DNA of 64,000 nt from Asanoa ferruginea (GTDB lineage: Bacteria; Actinomycetota; Actinomycetes; Mycobacteriales; Micromonosporaceae): assembly GCF_003387075.1 (NCBI RefSeq), contig NZ_QUMQ01000001.1, positions 4,216,001 to 4,280,000 on the forward strand, written 5' to 3'. Every line of letters starts with the position of its first letter. Position 1 is the first letter of the stretch. Below the pieces are notes generated by a model. The model saw only the letters and a program-made list of their open reading frames with translations, was not told the DNA's origin and made no database searches. Shown here in pieces: positions 34,571-43,101 of this stretch. The position numbers and the translations under genes were made by a program.

Positions 34571-36178
34571 CTAGATGGAGCCTCGGGTGCCGATGTAGCG
34601 GGTCGGGCCGGCGGTCCGGGCGGCCGCAGCGGCGGCGCGGTCCGGGATCGACGACGTGTCGAGAGCGAAGGTGAGCATCGCGGTCGCCATCGCGTCGGAG
34701 TTCACGTCGAGGGCTTCCAGGTTGAGGTTGCCAAGGAGGTCGTATTCACGGTCAAGCTGTTGGTAGAGCGCCGCGTCGGCGCCGTCCCGCACGGGGGACA
34801 GGCTGTCGCACTTGGAGTGGTAGCACGGGTCGTATTGGGCACCCTCGACGCCGCCGTAGTCGGCCACGTCCTGCGCCGTCTTGTGCACCTCGGCGCCGGT
34901 GAAGAGGCCACCGGCCGGGATGCCGCTGGCGATGAACGGGCCATAGTCGGACCGGCCGTCGAAGTCGGACGCCCTGGTGGGCAGGCCGCGGTCGGCGAAG
35001 AAGTCCTGGAACACGTCTTCGATCTCCGCCGAACCGGCCGGGCCGGGGCCCGAGCCAGACGCCGCCGAGTCGTCGCCGTCGTAGACGCCCAGCATGTAGT
35101 TGGGCGACGCGACCATGTCGAAGTTGAGGTAGAGCGTGATGTCGGCGGTCTGCTCCTCGGTGAGCGAGTTGACGTAGAACGTCGACCCGATCAGGTTGGC
35201 CTCCTCGGCGCCCCACCAGGCGAACCTGGTCTTGTTGGGCGTCTTGGTCTTGGCCATCTGGATCGCGAGCTCCAGCAGCGCGGCGGAGCCGCTGCCGTTG
35301 TCGTTGATCCCGACGCCTTCCGGCACGGAGTCGAGGTGTGCGCCGGCCATCACCACGTTGTGCGGGTCGCCCTTGCGGGACTCGGCGATCACGTTCTCGG
35401 TCTGACGCACCTCGGACGTGGTGTCGGCGGTGAGGTGGACGGTCAGGCCCGCGGTGTTGGCGAACGTCTCGCCGGTGGCGTAGGCGACGCCGACCGCCGG
35501 GATGCCGACCGGGTCACCGAGCGTGCCGAGGATCAGGTTGTAGCGGTCGACGTTGGCGACCGGATCGCCGTTGCCCTGGTTCATCACGATCGCACCCACC
35601 GCGCCGGCCGCTTCGGCGTTGGCGACCTTGACCCCGAACGGGCAGGTGCCGCGCTGCATCAGCGCGACCTTGCCGACGACCAGGCCGCCGGCGAAGTCTT
35701 CCGCTTCGCAGCCGGAGGTCGAGGCCCGCGGCGGGACGAGGTTGAGGTCGACGGCGACCACCGGGGCGGTCACGTCACCGGAGCCGGCGTAGTCCATGAG
35801 GTCGTAGTCGACGCCGTCGACATAGGTGACCGACCCCGGTGCCGTCTGCGCGAACGACGAGCCGAACTCCTGGAAGAAGTTGAACGGGAACGGCTGCCGG
35901 GTGACCTGGTAGCCGGCCAGCCGCATGACGGTCGCGACGTAGTCGGCGCTGCGCGTGTGGCCGGGCTGCCCAGACGCGCGATTGCCGCCACTGAGGCTGC
36001 CGATCGCCTGCAGCGCCAGCTCGTGCCGGAGCACGCCGCCGACGGTCACCGCTTTGGTGAGCTTTCGGACGGAATTGTTGTTGGAGTTGGCCTGCGCCGG
36101 GTTGGCCAGCGCAAGGGCTCCTACCAAGCTGGCGACGCCAATGGTCGCCAGGGTTTTGCGGACGGTGCGGGACACCAC
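34571..36178 (-). CDS. Secreted M28 aminopeptidase with PA domain
   Basis: This 535-residue exported metallopeptidase has a signal peptide at about 1-31 (ALALANPAQA). It has an N-terminal M28 region, and an inserted PA domain near 125-235 (VPPRASTSGCEAEDF, VALMQRGTCPFGVKVANA). The M28 zinc core follows: AGAHLDSVPEGVGINDNGSG (ligands H and D), RFAWWGAEEANLIGS (catalytic Glu and zinc Glu) and YLNFDMVASPNY. A C-terminal block (YDPCYHSKCDSL) holds a likely disulfide and the last histidine. It resembles Streptomyces griseus aminopeptidase relatives. GTG 36178 is chosen because AGGAG lies 10 nt upstream. Confidence 0.93.
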   Translation of the reverse strand: MVSRTVRKTLATIGVASLVGALALANPAQANSNNNSVRKLTKAVTVGGVLRHELALQAIGSLSGGNRASGQPGHTRSADYVATVMRLAGYQVTRQPFPFNFFQEFGSSFAQTAPGSVTYVDGVDYDLMDYAGSGDVTAPVVAVDLNLVPPRASTSGCEAEDFAGGLVVGKVALMQRGTCPFGVKVANAEAAGAVGAIVMNQGNGDPVANVDRYNLILGTLGDPVGIPAVGVAYATGETFANTAGLTVHLTADTTSEVRQTENVIAESRKGDPHNVVMAGAHLDSVPEGVGINDNGSGSAALLELAIQMAKTKTPNKTRFAWWGAEEANLIGSTFYVNSLTEEQTADITLYLNFDMVASPNYMLGVYDGDDSAASGSGPGPAGSAEIEDVFQDFFADRGLPTRASDFDGRSDYGPFIASGIPAGGLFTGAEVHKTAQDVADYGGVEGAQYDPCYHSKCDSLSPVRDGADAALYQQLDREYDLLGNLNLEALDVNSDAMATAMLTFALDTSSIPDRAAAAAARTAGPTRYIGTRGSI

Positions 36179-36293
36179 GATGTGAACACTCCTCGCCGTT
36201 CGCCGCGCCCTGGCCTCCATGCCCCCGCGCCAGGGCGAAACCCGACCATCGCATAGACCGGCGATGATCGAAACGGCCGTTCGGACGGGCGGA

Positions 36294-36722
36294 TCACACC
36301 ATCCGGAAATCGGCGAAGTCGAATCCGGGTGCCACGACGCAGCTCACCAGCACGGGCTGGTCGCCGAGCGGGGCCGCGGACTGCCACACACCACCGGGTA
36401 CGCGTAGCTGCGGTCGCGCGCCGCCGGCCACGTCCGGGCCGAGCACCCGTTCGTCGGCGTGCGGGTCCGGCTCGTCGCCGGAACCGCCGAAGCGCAGGGC
36501 AAGCGGGCCGCCGGCGTGCCAGAGCCACAGCTCGTCGGAGTGGACCACGTGCCAGGCCGACTCCTCGCCGGGGAAGAGCGCGAAGTAGATCCCGGTGGCG
36601 GCGGCGCGCGGGCCCGCGTACCCGGATGGCGTGAAGGTGTGTGCGGACCGCCAGGTCTCCGCGAACCAGCCGCCCTCGGGGTGGGGCTGCAGCCCGAGCT
36701 CCGTGATCCAGGGATGTGTCAT
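36294..36722 (-). CDS. Cupin (DUF985) family protein
   Basis: This 142-residue cytosolic cupin of the DUF985 type contains LGLQPHPEGGWFAETWRS, IYFALFPGEESAWHVVHSDE, LWLWHAGGPL and VSCVVAPGFDFADFRMV. Such proteins bind small ligands; the function is not established. It is divergent from padR, and the PadR-type palindrome lies 28-57 bp upstream of its ATG, so it is probably under the same regulator. The ribosome-binding site is weak. Confidence 0.88.
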   Translation of the reverse strand: MTHPWITELGLQPHPEGGWFAETWRSAHTFTPSGYAGPRAAATGIYFALFPGEESAWHVVHSDELWLWHAGGPLALRFGGSGDEPDPHADERVLGPDVAGGARPQLRVPGGVWQSAAPLGDQPVLVSCVVAPGFDFADFRMV

Positions 36723-36749
36723 GCCGCCGAAAATATCTGGCCCGCATCT

Positions 36750-36779
36750 TACTCGCGTGCGTATACTCGCATGCGAGTA
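36750..36779. promoter_or_regulatory. Probable PadR operator (tandem palindromes)
   Basis: TACTCGCATGCGAGTA (36764-36779) is a perfect 16-bp palindrome ending 13 bp before the padR start. A diverged copy TACTCGCGTGCGTA lies 14 bp to its left (36750-36763). It sits between the divergent cupin and padR genes, as expected for an autoregulatory operator. Confidence 0.75.
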
Positions 36780-36792
36780 AAGGAGCCACGCC

Positions 36793-37440
36793 GTGCCGCA
36801 ACGGAAGATCACCAACCTGCTCGCGCTGGCGGTCCTCGCGACCGTCATCGAGCGACCGATGCATCCCTACGAGATGGCGTCGTTGATGCGCGCGCGCGGC
36901 AAAGAGCAGGACATGGAGATCAAGTGGGGCTCGCTCTACCGGGTCGTCGACAACCTGGTGAAGCACGGGTTCCTGGTCGCCGCGCAGAGCGAGCGGCAGG
37001 GCGGCCGTCCGGAGCGCACCGTCTACCGGATCACCGACGCCGGCCGGGCCGAGCTCGTCGACTGGACCCGCGAGCTGATCGCGGTGCCCGACCGCAAGCC
37101 CGGCCCGTTCACCGCCGGCCTGTCCGTGCTCGCGGTGCTCGGCCCCGACGACGTGGCGGGCCTGCTCGCGCGGCGGGCGGCCGCGCTCGAGGCCGACCTC
37201 AACGCCACCGAAGCCGACCTGGCCGGCTGGGCCGAAGCGGTGCCGAGGCTGTTCCTGCTCGAAGTCGAATACGCCCTGGCGATGCGCCGCGCCGAGCTGG
37301 CCTGGGTGCGCGCGCTGCACGACGAGATCACCGAGGGAACGCTGCCGCTGCTGGCCGAGTGGCGCACCTTCCACGAGACCGGCGAGCTGCCGGCCGACAT
37401 CGCGGCACTGGCCGCGCGAGGCACCGAGGAGGAGCAATGA
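36793..37440 (+). CDS. PadR-family transcriptional regulator
   Basis: This 215-residue regulator has a PadR winged HTH in residues 1-85 (LLALAVLATVIERPMHPYEM, IKWGSLYRVVDNLVKHGFL, GGRPERTVYRITDAGRAEL). A C-terminal helical Vir_act_alpha-like dimerisation domain follows. The GTG start has AGGAG 8 nt upstream. It overlaps the following methyltransferase by 4 nt (ATGA), so regulator and enzyme are coupled. The palindromic operator directly upstream suggests autorepression, relieved by a ligand or toxic compound. Confidence 0.93.
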   Translation: MPQRKITNLLALAVLATVIERPMHPYEMASLMRARGKEQDMEIKWGSLYRVVDNLVKHGFLVAAQSERQGGRPERTVYRITDAGRAELVDWTRELIAVPDRKPGPFTAGLSVLAVLGPDDVAGLLARRAAALEADLNATEADLAGWAEAVPRLFLLEVEYALAMRRAELAWVRALHDEITEGTLPLLAEWRTFHETGELPADIAALAARGTEEEQ

Positions 37441-38105
37441 CCCAGACCAAGCGCCGCAAGCTGATCCCCGAGATGGAAGGGTCGATGGCGCGCTGGTATG
37501 CCAAGCAGCGTGGCTCGGCACCGCAGCTCGCCTCCTACAAGCGCCAGGCGGCGGAGCTGGCCGAAAACCTGCCGGCCGGCGCGGCGGTGCTCGAGGTGGC
37601 GCCCGGCCCGGGCTATCTGAGCATCGAGCTGGCTCGGCTCGGTTACGCGTTAAGCGCAATCGACATCAGCCACACGTTCGTCCAACTGGCGACCGAGCGG
37701 GCCCGCGCGGAGGGGGTCACCGTCGACTTCCGCCAGGGTGACGTCGCCGCGCTGCCGTTCCCGGCCGACAGCTATGACCTGGTCGTCTGCCAGGCCGCCT
37801 TCAAGAACTTCGTCGACCCGGTGGCCGCCCTCGATGAGATCCACCGGGTGCTGCGGCCGGGCGGGGTCGCGGTGATCCAGGACATGAACCGGGGCGCGAC
37901 CGCCGACGACATCCGCGCCGACGTGGCCGGCATGCAGCTCAACCGGTTCAACAGCGCGTTCACCCGGGCCAGCCTGGGCGGGCTGCGCCGACGGGCCTAC
38001 GCGGCCGCCGACTTCGAGCGCGTGGCCGCCGACAGCGCCTTCCACGGCAGCACCACCCGCGCCGACGGGCTGATGCTGGAGGTGCGGCTGACGAAGGCGG
38101 CCTGA
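37437..38105 (+). CDS. SAM-dependent methyltransferase (UbiE/type 11)
   Basis: This 222-residue class I methyltransferase has AAVLEVAPGPGYLSIELA (motif I), IDISHTFVQLA, VDFRQGDVAALPF and the motif near HRVLRPGGVAVIQDM. This pattern fits type 11 small-molecule methyltransferases; the substrate is unknown. It is translationally coupled to padR. With PadR control, it may methylate a xenobiotic or a metabolite. It contains a TTA codon (ALS of LGYALSAID), rare in this genome type. Confidence 0.88.
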   Translation: MTQTKRRKLIPEMEGSMARWYAKQRGSAPQLASYKRQAAELAENLPAGAAVLEVAPGPGYLSIELARLGYALSAIDISHTFVQLATERARAEGVTVDFRQGDVAALPFPADSYDLVVCQAAFKNFVDPVAALDEIHRVLRPGGVAVIQDMNRGATADDIRADVAGMQLNRFNSAFTRASLGGLRRRAYAAADFERVAADSAFHGSTTRADGLMLEVRLTKAA

Positions 38106-38148
38106 CGCCGGTTCCCGCCGCGGGCGGTGGTCGGCGAAGATGGAGCGC

Positions 38149-38721
38149 ATGACGTTCTCGCTGCCCATCGCCCCGGAGGCCAACGCGTTGCTCGACCGGA
38201 GCCCGCTGGCGCTGCTGATCGGCATGACCCTGGATCAACAGGACAAGCTCGAAAAAGCCTTCTCATCGCCATACGTGCTGAGCCAGCGCCTCGGGCACGA
38301 GCCGACGGCCGAGGAGCTCGCCGGGTTCGACACCGAGGAGCTGATCCGGATCTTCGCGACGCCGCCGGCGTTGCACCGGTTCCCCAAGGCGATGGCGACC
38401 CGCACGCAGGAGGTCTGCCGGCTGCTGGTGGCCCGCTACGACGGCGACCCGGCGCGGCTGTGGTCGGAGGCGGCCGACGGGCGTGACCTCTTCAAGCGGG
38501 TCGCTGAGCTGCCCGGGTTCGGCCGGCAGAAGTCGCAGATCTTCGTCGCCCTGCTCGGCAAGCGCTACGGGGTGCGGCCGGAGGGCTGGCGCGAGGCGGC
38601 CGGCGCCTACGGCGACGAGGGGTCGCACATGTCAGTAGCGGATATCGTTGACGAGGCGAGCCTGACCAAGGTTCGTGACTACAAGAAGTCGATGAAGGCA
38701 GCGGCAAAGTCTGTCGGGTAA
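38149..38721 (+). CDS. HhH-GPD-type base-excision repair protein
   Basis: This 190-residue protein has an HhH-GPD fold: PLALLIGMTLDQQ at the start, the helix-hairpin-helix region ELPGFGRQKSQIFVALLGKRYG, and GYAD-like GDEGSHMSVADIVD. The catalytic Lys/Asp of active glycosylases is not obvious to me, so enzymatic activity is uncertain. The start is uncertain: ATG 38140 is 9 nt upstream in frame, and 38149 is preferred from homologue starts (MTFSLPIAPEANALLDRS). A Lys-rich C-terminus (KSMKAAAK) may contact DNA. Confidence 0.85.
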   Translation: MTFSLPIAPEANALLDRSPLALLIGMTLDQQDKLEKAFSSPYVLSQRLGHEPTAEELAGFDTEELIRIFATPPALHRFPKAMATRTQEVCRLLVARYDGDPARLWSEAADGRDLFKRVAELPGFGRQKSQIFVALLGKRYGVRPEGWREAAGAYGDEGSHMSVADIVDEASLTKVRDYKKSMKAAAKSVG

Positions 38722-39032
38722 CTGCCGAGTCCCTCGTTCGGGCGTGTCTGGCCTGGGCCACACAGGCTTCGTCAGGATACCGTGGCAAGGTCCGTTGACC
38801 CAACGCTGAGTCATCTTTTCGACACGTAGCGTCAATAGATCCACGTCAGAAGCGGGTTGTCCGAGCGAGATCATTGACGCGGCCCCCTTGGATGCCGGCA
38901 CACTGTCACCAACCAAGGTGTGACCTGGGTCCCCCAGGGGCACAGTGGGAAGGCCGCAGCACCTCCGGGTGTTGCACGATAGGTGAGTAAAGACCGAAGG
39001 ATGATGTTCATCGGTGACGAAGGAGGAAGGCG
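38722..39032. other. Intergenic region upstream of the DUF7455 gene
   Basis: This 311-bp stretch has no supported gene. Its right end has the GAAGGAGGAAGG ribosome-binding site of the DUF7455 gene and a likely promoter (TTGCAC-like and TAGGTGAGTAAAG near 38975-39000). The lower GC of about 38800-38880 fits regulatory sequence. Confidence 0.5.
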
Positions 39033-39278
39033 ATGACCCCCACTCTCACGCCGCCGCCTGGCACGGTGGTTCCCCCAGCAACCGATGAACGGTGCGATCG
39101 GTGCAACGCGGCCGGCAAGCTCCGTATCACCATCGCTGGCGGGGGGGAGCTCGTGTTCTGCGGGCACCACGCGAACAAGTACGCCGACGACCTGGTGAAG
39201 ATCACCGTCCAGTTCGCGGCCGACCCGGAGTTCGAGTGGCGCGGCGCCGACCTTATGGCGTCGAACTCGTCCAACTGA
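39033..39278 (+). CDS. DUF7455 small zinc-finger-like protein
   Basis: This 81-residue protein has two metal-binding pairs: CDRCNAAGKLRI and FCGHHANKYADDL (C-x2-C and C-x-H-H). The pattern matches the DUF7455 family, widespread in actinobacteria. Function is unknown; an RNA- or protein-binding zinc-ribbon role is an inference. A very strong AGGAGG lies upstream, and a U-rich terminator directly follows, so it is an independent, probably highly expressed unit. Confidence 0.85.
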   Translation: MTPTLTPPPGTVVPPATDERCDRCNAAGKLRITIAGGGELVFCGHHANKYADDLVKITVQFAADPEFEWRGADLMASNSSN

Positions 39279-39294
39279 ACCGACCGATACCTAG

Positions 39295-39329
39295 ACCGAC
39301 CGGAACCCTCCCAGAGGGTCCCGGTCGGT
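39295..39329 (+). terminator. Intrinsic terminator after the DUF7455 gene
   Basis: A 9-bp outer stem (ACCGACCGG with CCGGTCGGT) encloses a further CCCTC/GAGGG stem and is followed by TTCTTTT. It is one of the few classic U-tailed terminators in the window. Confidence 0.88.
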
Positions 39330-39343
39330 TTCTTTTCCGCCAC

Positions 39344-39373
39344 AAGCACCGGCCGGAGCCCCAACCGGTGCTT
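39344..39373 (-). terminator. Terminator after the helicase gene
   Basis: A 9-bp perfect stem (AAGCACCGG with CCGGTGCTT) with a 12-nt loop lies 18 nt past the helicase stop on the minus strand. Confidence 0.75.
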
Positions 39374-39390
39374 TCTGTCCGATTGGTGCC

Positions 39391-41136
39391 CTAGAGGGTC
39401 TGCACCGTGGCGATGCGCTCCTCGAGTTGCTCGATCGTGGCCTGGGCACTGGGCGGGCCGCCACAGATTCGCCTCAGCTCCGCGTGGATCTTGCCGTGGG
39501 GTAATCCGGTGCGGTGATGGTGCGCGGCGACCAGAGCGTTGAGCTGACGGCGCAGGACGACCCTTCGCTCGCCGGCCGACACTGGCCCGGGCGGCGCCGC
39601 GGCCATGCCGGGCACACGCGCCCCGTTGGCCCCATCCGCGGTGGCGACCGACGAACGCCGCTTCTGGGCCGCGAGTTGATCGGCCTGGCGCTTGTTGAGC
39701 AACGTCGACACCTGGTCTGCAGTGAGCAGGCCGGGCAGGCCGAGGTATTCCTCCTCCTCGGGCGTGCCGGCCAGCGCGCCGGTGCCGAACGAGGCGCCAT
39801 CGAAGATCACCTGGTCGAGCTCGGCGGTCGCGGAGAGCATCTCGTGCCGCTTGGTCAACTCGCCGCTGGCGTCTTCCGCCTTCTGCGCGCGTTCGAGCAG
39901 CGTGTCGTCGAGCCCGTCGTCTTCCTTCGGCGCGCCGAGCACGTGGTTGCGCTCGGCCTCCATCTCGCTGGCCAGCCCGAGCAGATGCGGCACGCTCGGC
40001 AGGAACACGCTGGCCGTCTCGCCGGGCCGGCGGGCGCGGACGAACCGACCGATCGCCTGCGCGAAGTAGAGCGGGGTCGAGGCGCTGGTCGCGTAGACGC
40101 CGACGGCCAGCCGCGGGATGTCGACGCCCTCGGAGACCATCCGCACCGCGACCATCCAGCGCTCGTCGGACGCCGCGAACTTCGCGATCCGGGCGGAGGC
40201 GCCGGCGTCGTCGGAGAGCACCACGACGGCCTTCTCGCCGGTCACCCGCTCGATCAGCTTGGCGTAGGACCGGGCGTTCTGCTGGTCGGTCGCGATCACC
40301 AGGCCGCCGGCGTCGGGCATGCCGCCGGCCCGCTTGACCTGTAGCCGGGCGTCGGCGGCCCGGAGCACCTGGACCATCCAGTCGCCGGTCGGGTCGAGCG
40401 CGGTGCGCCACGCCTGCGCGACCAGGTCCTGCGTCATCGGCTCGCCGAGGCGGGCCGCCAACTCGTCGCCGGCACTGGTGCGCCACCGGGTCTCACCTGA
40501 ATAAGCCAGGAAGATCACTGGGCGTACGACTCCGTCGCGCAGCGCGTCGGCGTAGCCGTAGACCGAGTCGGCCCTGGACCGTTGCAGGCCGTCGCCGCCG
40601 CGCTCGTACACGACGAATGGGATGGGGTTTTCGTCTGACCGAAATGGGGTTCCGGTCAGCGACAGCCGCCGGACGGCGCCGTCGAACGCGGCCTTGACCC
40701 CGTCTCCCCAGGAGCGCGAGTCGCCGGCGTGATGGATCTCGTCGAGGATGACGAACGTGCGCCTGGTCATCGTGCGCCGGCGGTGCACCTGCGGCGCGAT
40801 GCCGACCTGCGCGTAGGTCACCACCGCGCCGTGGAAGTCGGACGACGAGTGCAGGTCGGCGTTGCGGAACGCGGCGTCGAGCTGGATGCCGACCCGGGCC
40901 GCCGACTGCGCCCACTGGGTCTTGAGGTGCTCGGTCGGCGCGACCACGGTGACCGCGTCGACGGTGCCGTCGTTGAGCAACTCCGCGGCGATCCGCAGGG
41001 CGAAGGTGGTCTTGCCGGCGCCCGGCGTTGCGACCGCCATGTAGTCCTCGGACCGGCTCCGCAGATAGCCGACCATCGCCTTGCGCTGCCACGCCCGCAG
41101 CGGCGGGAACGTGTCGAGCGACGGTTTCACCACCAC
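39391..41136 (-). CDS. DEAD/DEAH-box (SF2) helicase
   Basis: This 581-residue superfamily 2 helicase has motif I in VATPGAGKTTFALRIAAELL, motif Ia VVAPTEHLKTQWA and motif II DEIHH. Motif III is LTGTPFRSDENPIPF. The helicase C domain contains VVVLSDDAGAS, VRMVSEGVDIPRLAVGV and QAIGRFVRARR (motif VI). A disordered C-terminal third ends in a small helical domain. The RAWQRKAM Q-motif-like start resembles type III restriction/RecG-like translocases. GTG 41136 is one of several clustered GTGs; 41154, 41133 and 41130 are in frame. Confidence 0.92.
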   Translation of the reverse strand: MVVKPSLDTFPPLRAWQRKAMVGYLRSRSEDYMAVATPGAGKTTFALRIAAELLNDGTVDAVTVVAPTEHLKTQWAQSAARVGIQLDAAFRNADLHSSSDFHGAVVTYAQVGIAPQVHRRRTMTRRTFVILDEIHHAGDSRSWGDGVKAAFDGAVRRLSLTGTPFRSDENPIPFVVYERGGDGLQRSRADSVYGYADALRDGVVRPVIFLAYSGETRWRTSAGDELAARLGEPMTQDLVAQAWRTALDPTGDWMVQVLRAADARLQVKRAGGMPDAGGLVIATDQQNARSYAKLIERVTGEKAVVVLSDDAGASARIAKFAASDERWMVAVRMVSEGVDIPRLAVGVYATSASTPLYFAQAIGRFVRARRPGETASVFLPSVPHLLGLASEMEAERNHVLGAPKEDDGLDDTLLERAQKAEDASGELTKRHEMLSATAELDQVIFDGASFGTGALAGTPEEEEYLGLPGLLTADQVSTLLNKRQADQLAAQKRRSSVATADGANGARVPGMAAAPPGPVSAGERRVVLRRQLNALVAAHHHRTGLPHGKIHAELRRICGGPPSAQATIEQLEERIATVQTL

Positions 41137-41247
41137 GCCCCCGCGCCCCCTCACGTCACGAAAAACGCCCTCGCGGCGAGGCGAAGGCGGCTCTCAGCAT
41201 AACCACGAGCGGCCCGTGATCCCCAGCAGACACAAGGGTGACGCTTG

Positions 41248-41856
41248 CTACGGAGCCGGTTCGCCGTTCCAGTTTCGGCGGAGGGCCACGATGCGGATCG
41301 CGAAGACCAGGACGCCCGCGCCGACCATCGGCCAGCCGGTCAGGTCGCCGCGGTAGAGCGCCATCACGACGACCGCGCCGGCCAGTGACGCCACTGCGTA
41401 GATCTCGCGGCGGAGGACCACCGGGATCTCGCGGAGCAGGAGGTCGCGGGCGACACCGCCGCCGATCGCGGCGATCATGCCGAGCAGGCAGGCGCCGACC
41501 GGTGGTACGCCGGCCCGCAGCGCGACCAGGGTGCCGGTGACGGTGAACAGGGCCAGGCCGGCCGCGTCGAGCACCAGGACGACCCGGCGGAGCCGGGCGA
41601 GGTGTGGGTGGAAGAAGAAGACCGCGACGGCTGTGAGAGCTGCCACAACGGCGTAGCGCCAGTCGTCGAAGGCCAGCGGTGGGGCCTGGTTGACGACGAG
41701 GTCGCGGATGATGCCGCCGCCCAGAGCTGCCACGAAGCCGACAAAACAGACGCCGAAAAGGTCGAGCCGCTTGACCACTGCGGCGGATGCGCCGGAAGCG
41801 GCGAAGACCGCGACGCCGAGCAGGTCAGCGAACAGGAGTGCGGCGGTGGGTGACAC
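41248..41856 (-). CDS. TRIC-family cation channel (UPF0126, YicG-like)
   Basis: This 202-residue membrane protein has an internal duplication, each half with a Gly-rich motif: FVAALGGGIIRDLVV and MIAAIGGGVARDLLL. This is the signature of the prokaryotic TRIC family, trimeric monovalent cation channels, with seven predicted helices. Its physiological role is not established. The start is GTG 41856. It lies 14 bp past the stop of the DUF3039 gene on the same strand and may be in one operon with it. Confidence 0.9.
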   Translation of the reverse strand: MSPTAALLFADLLGVAVFAASGASAAVVKRLDLFGVCFVGFVAALGGGIIRDLVVNQAPPLAFDDWRYAVVAALTAVAVFFFHPHLARLRRVVLVLDAAGLALFTVTGTLVALRAGVPPVGACLLGMIAAIGGGVARDLLLREIPVVLRREIYAVASLAGAVVVMALYRGDLTGWPMVGAGVLVFAIRIVALRRNWNGEPAP

Positions 41857-41870
41857 CGCCGAACTCTAGA

Positions 41871-42143
41871 TCAGCCTTCGGGGTCGGGCTCTTTGTCGTA
41901 GAAGCGGTTGTTGTCTTCGAAGATCTCTTTGCATTCAGGGCAGACCGGGAACCGGCTGGGATCACGCGACGGCACCCAGACCTTGCCGCACAGCGCCTTG
42001 ACCGGAGTGCCGAGGACCATGGCCTCGGTGATCTTGTCGCGGTCGGCGTAGTGCGAGAAGCGCTCGTGGTCGCCCTGCTCGAACGGCGTCTCGACAGGAC
42101 GCTCGAGAATCGTGCCGCTGGTTTCGGGGCTCGGACTGGTCAC
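41871..42143 (-). CDS. DUF3039 family protein
   Basis: This 90-residue acidic protein contains the DUF3039 pattern: [20 protein letters not shown], then [13 protein letters not shown], then [12 protein letters not shown]. Three cysteines (LCG and CPEC) suggest a zinc site. Function is unknown. The GTG start at 42143 has a weak ribosome-binding site. It is divergent from psuG (about 58 bp). Confidence 0.86.
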   Translation of the reverse strand: MTSPSPETSGTILERPVETPFEQGDHERFSHYADRDKITEAMVLGTPVKALCGKVWVPSRDPSRFPVCPECKEIFEDNNRFYDKEPDPEG

Positions 42144-42201
42144 CAATCAAGTCTGCCAGGTGGGTGCGGTTGCCGCACCTGGCCACCCGTACGGTGACGA
42201 T

Positions 42202-43101
42202 GTGAACGACTTGGTATTAGCGCCGGAAGTGGCGGACGCGCTGGCCGCCGCCGGGCCGGTGGTGGCACTGGAAAGCACGATCATCGCGCACGGCCTGCCG
42301 CGCCCCGACAACCTCAAGGTGGCCCGCGAGATCGAGGCCACCGTCCGGGCCGCCGGCGCGGTGCCGGCGACCATCGCGGTGCTCGGCGGCCAGGTGCACG
42401 TGGGGCTCGACGACGACCAACTGACCTACCTGGCGTCGACCGACGGGGTCACCAAGCTGTCCGCCCGCGACCTGGCGCTGGCCGCCGCGAAGGGCGTCGA
42501 CGGCGCGACCACGGTGGCCGCGACGAGCGCGGTCGCCGCGGCGGCGGGCATCCGGGTGTTCGCGACCGGCGGGCTGGGCGGCGTGCACCGGGACGCGCCC
42601 TACGACGAGTCGGCGGATCTGATCACGCTGGCGCGTACCCCCATCGCGGTGGTCTGTGCTGGTGTGAAGTCGATCCTGGACGTCGGCGCGACGCTGGAGC
42701 GGCTGGAGACGCTGGGCGTCGCCGTCGCGGGCTACGGCACGCTGCGCTTCCCCGGCTTCTACCTGAGCGACAGCGGCTTTCCGGTCGACTGGTCGCTGGA
42801 ATCCCCTGACGAAGTGGCGCGGGCGATCATCGCGCGGACGGCGCAGGGCGTGCACCACGGCGCGCTGGTGCTCGCCAACCCGCTGCCGGAGGCCGAGCAA
42901 CTCGACCCGGCGCTGCACGACCGCACGCTGGCCGAGGGGATGGCCGCGCTGGAGGCCGGCGGGGTGACCGGCAAGGCGGTGACGCCGTTCCTGCTGGCGT
43001 GGTTCCACGAGCACACGGGCGGTGCCAGCCTCGACGTCAACGTACGGATCATCCTGCGCAACGCCGACCTGGCCGCCCGGATCGCCGTCGCGGCGGCATG
43101 A
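42202..43101 (+). CDS. psuG: Pseudouridine-5-phosphate glycosidase
   Basis: PsuG splits pseudouridine 5-phosphate into uracil and ribose 5-phosphate. It has 299 residues. Family segments include [51 protein letters not shown] and [12 protein letters not shown] catalytic lysine is expected in the GVKSILD region. The start is GTG 42202. Codon 6 is TTA, a rare codon in such genomes, right at the start. It overlaps psuK by 4 nt (ATGA), so the two enzymes of pseudouridine degradation are coupled. Confidence 0.94.
   Translation: MNDLVLAPEVADALAAAGPVVALESTIIAHGLPRPDNLKVAREIEATVRAAGAVPATIAVLGGQVHVGLDDDQLTYLASTDGVTKLSARDLALAAAKGVDGATTVAATSAVAAAAGIRVFATGGLGGVHRDAPYDESADLITLARTPIAVVCAGVKSILDVGATLERLETLGVAVAGYGTLRFPGFYLSDSGFPVDWSLESPDEVARAIIARTAQGVHHGALVLANPLPEAEQLDPALHDRTLAEGMAALEAGGVTGKAVTPFLLAWFHEHTGGASLDVNVRIILRNADLAARIAVAAA

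Noticed and set aside
34568-36256. 562-codon plus frame opposite the M28 peptidase
   Set aside because: It is antisense to a clear zinc peptidase with intact motifs, and the product is low complexity.
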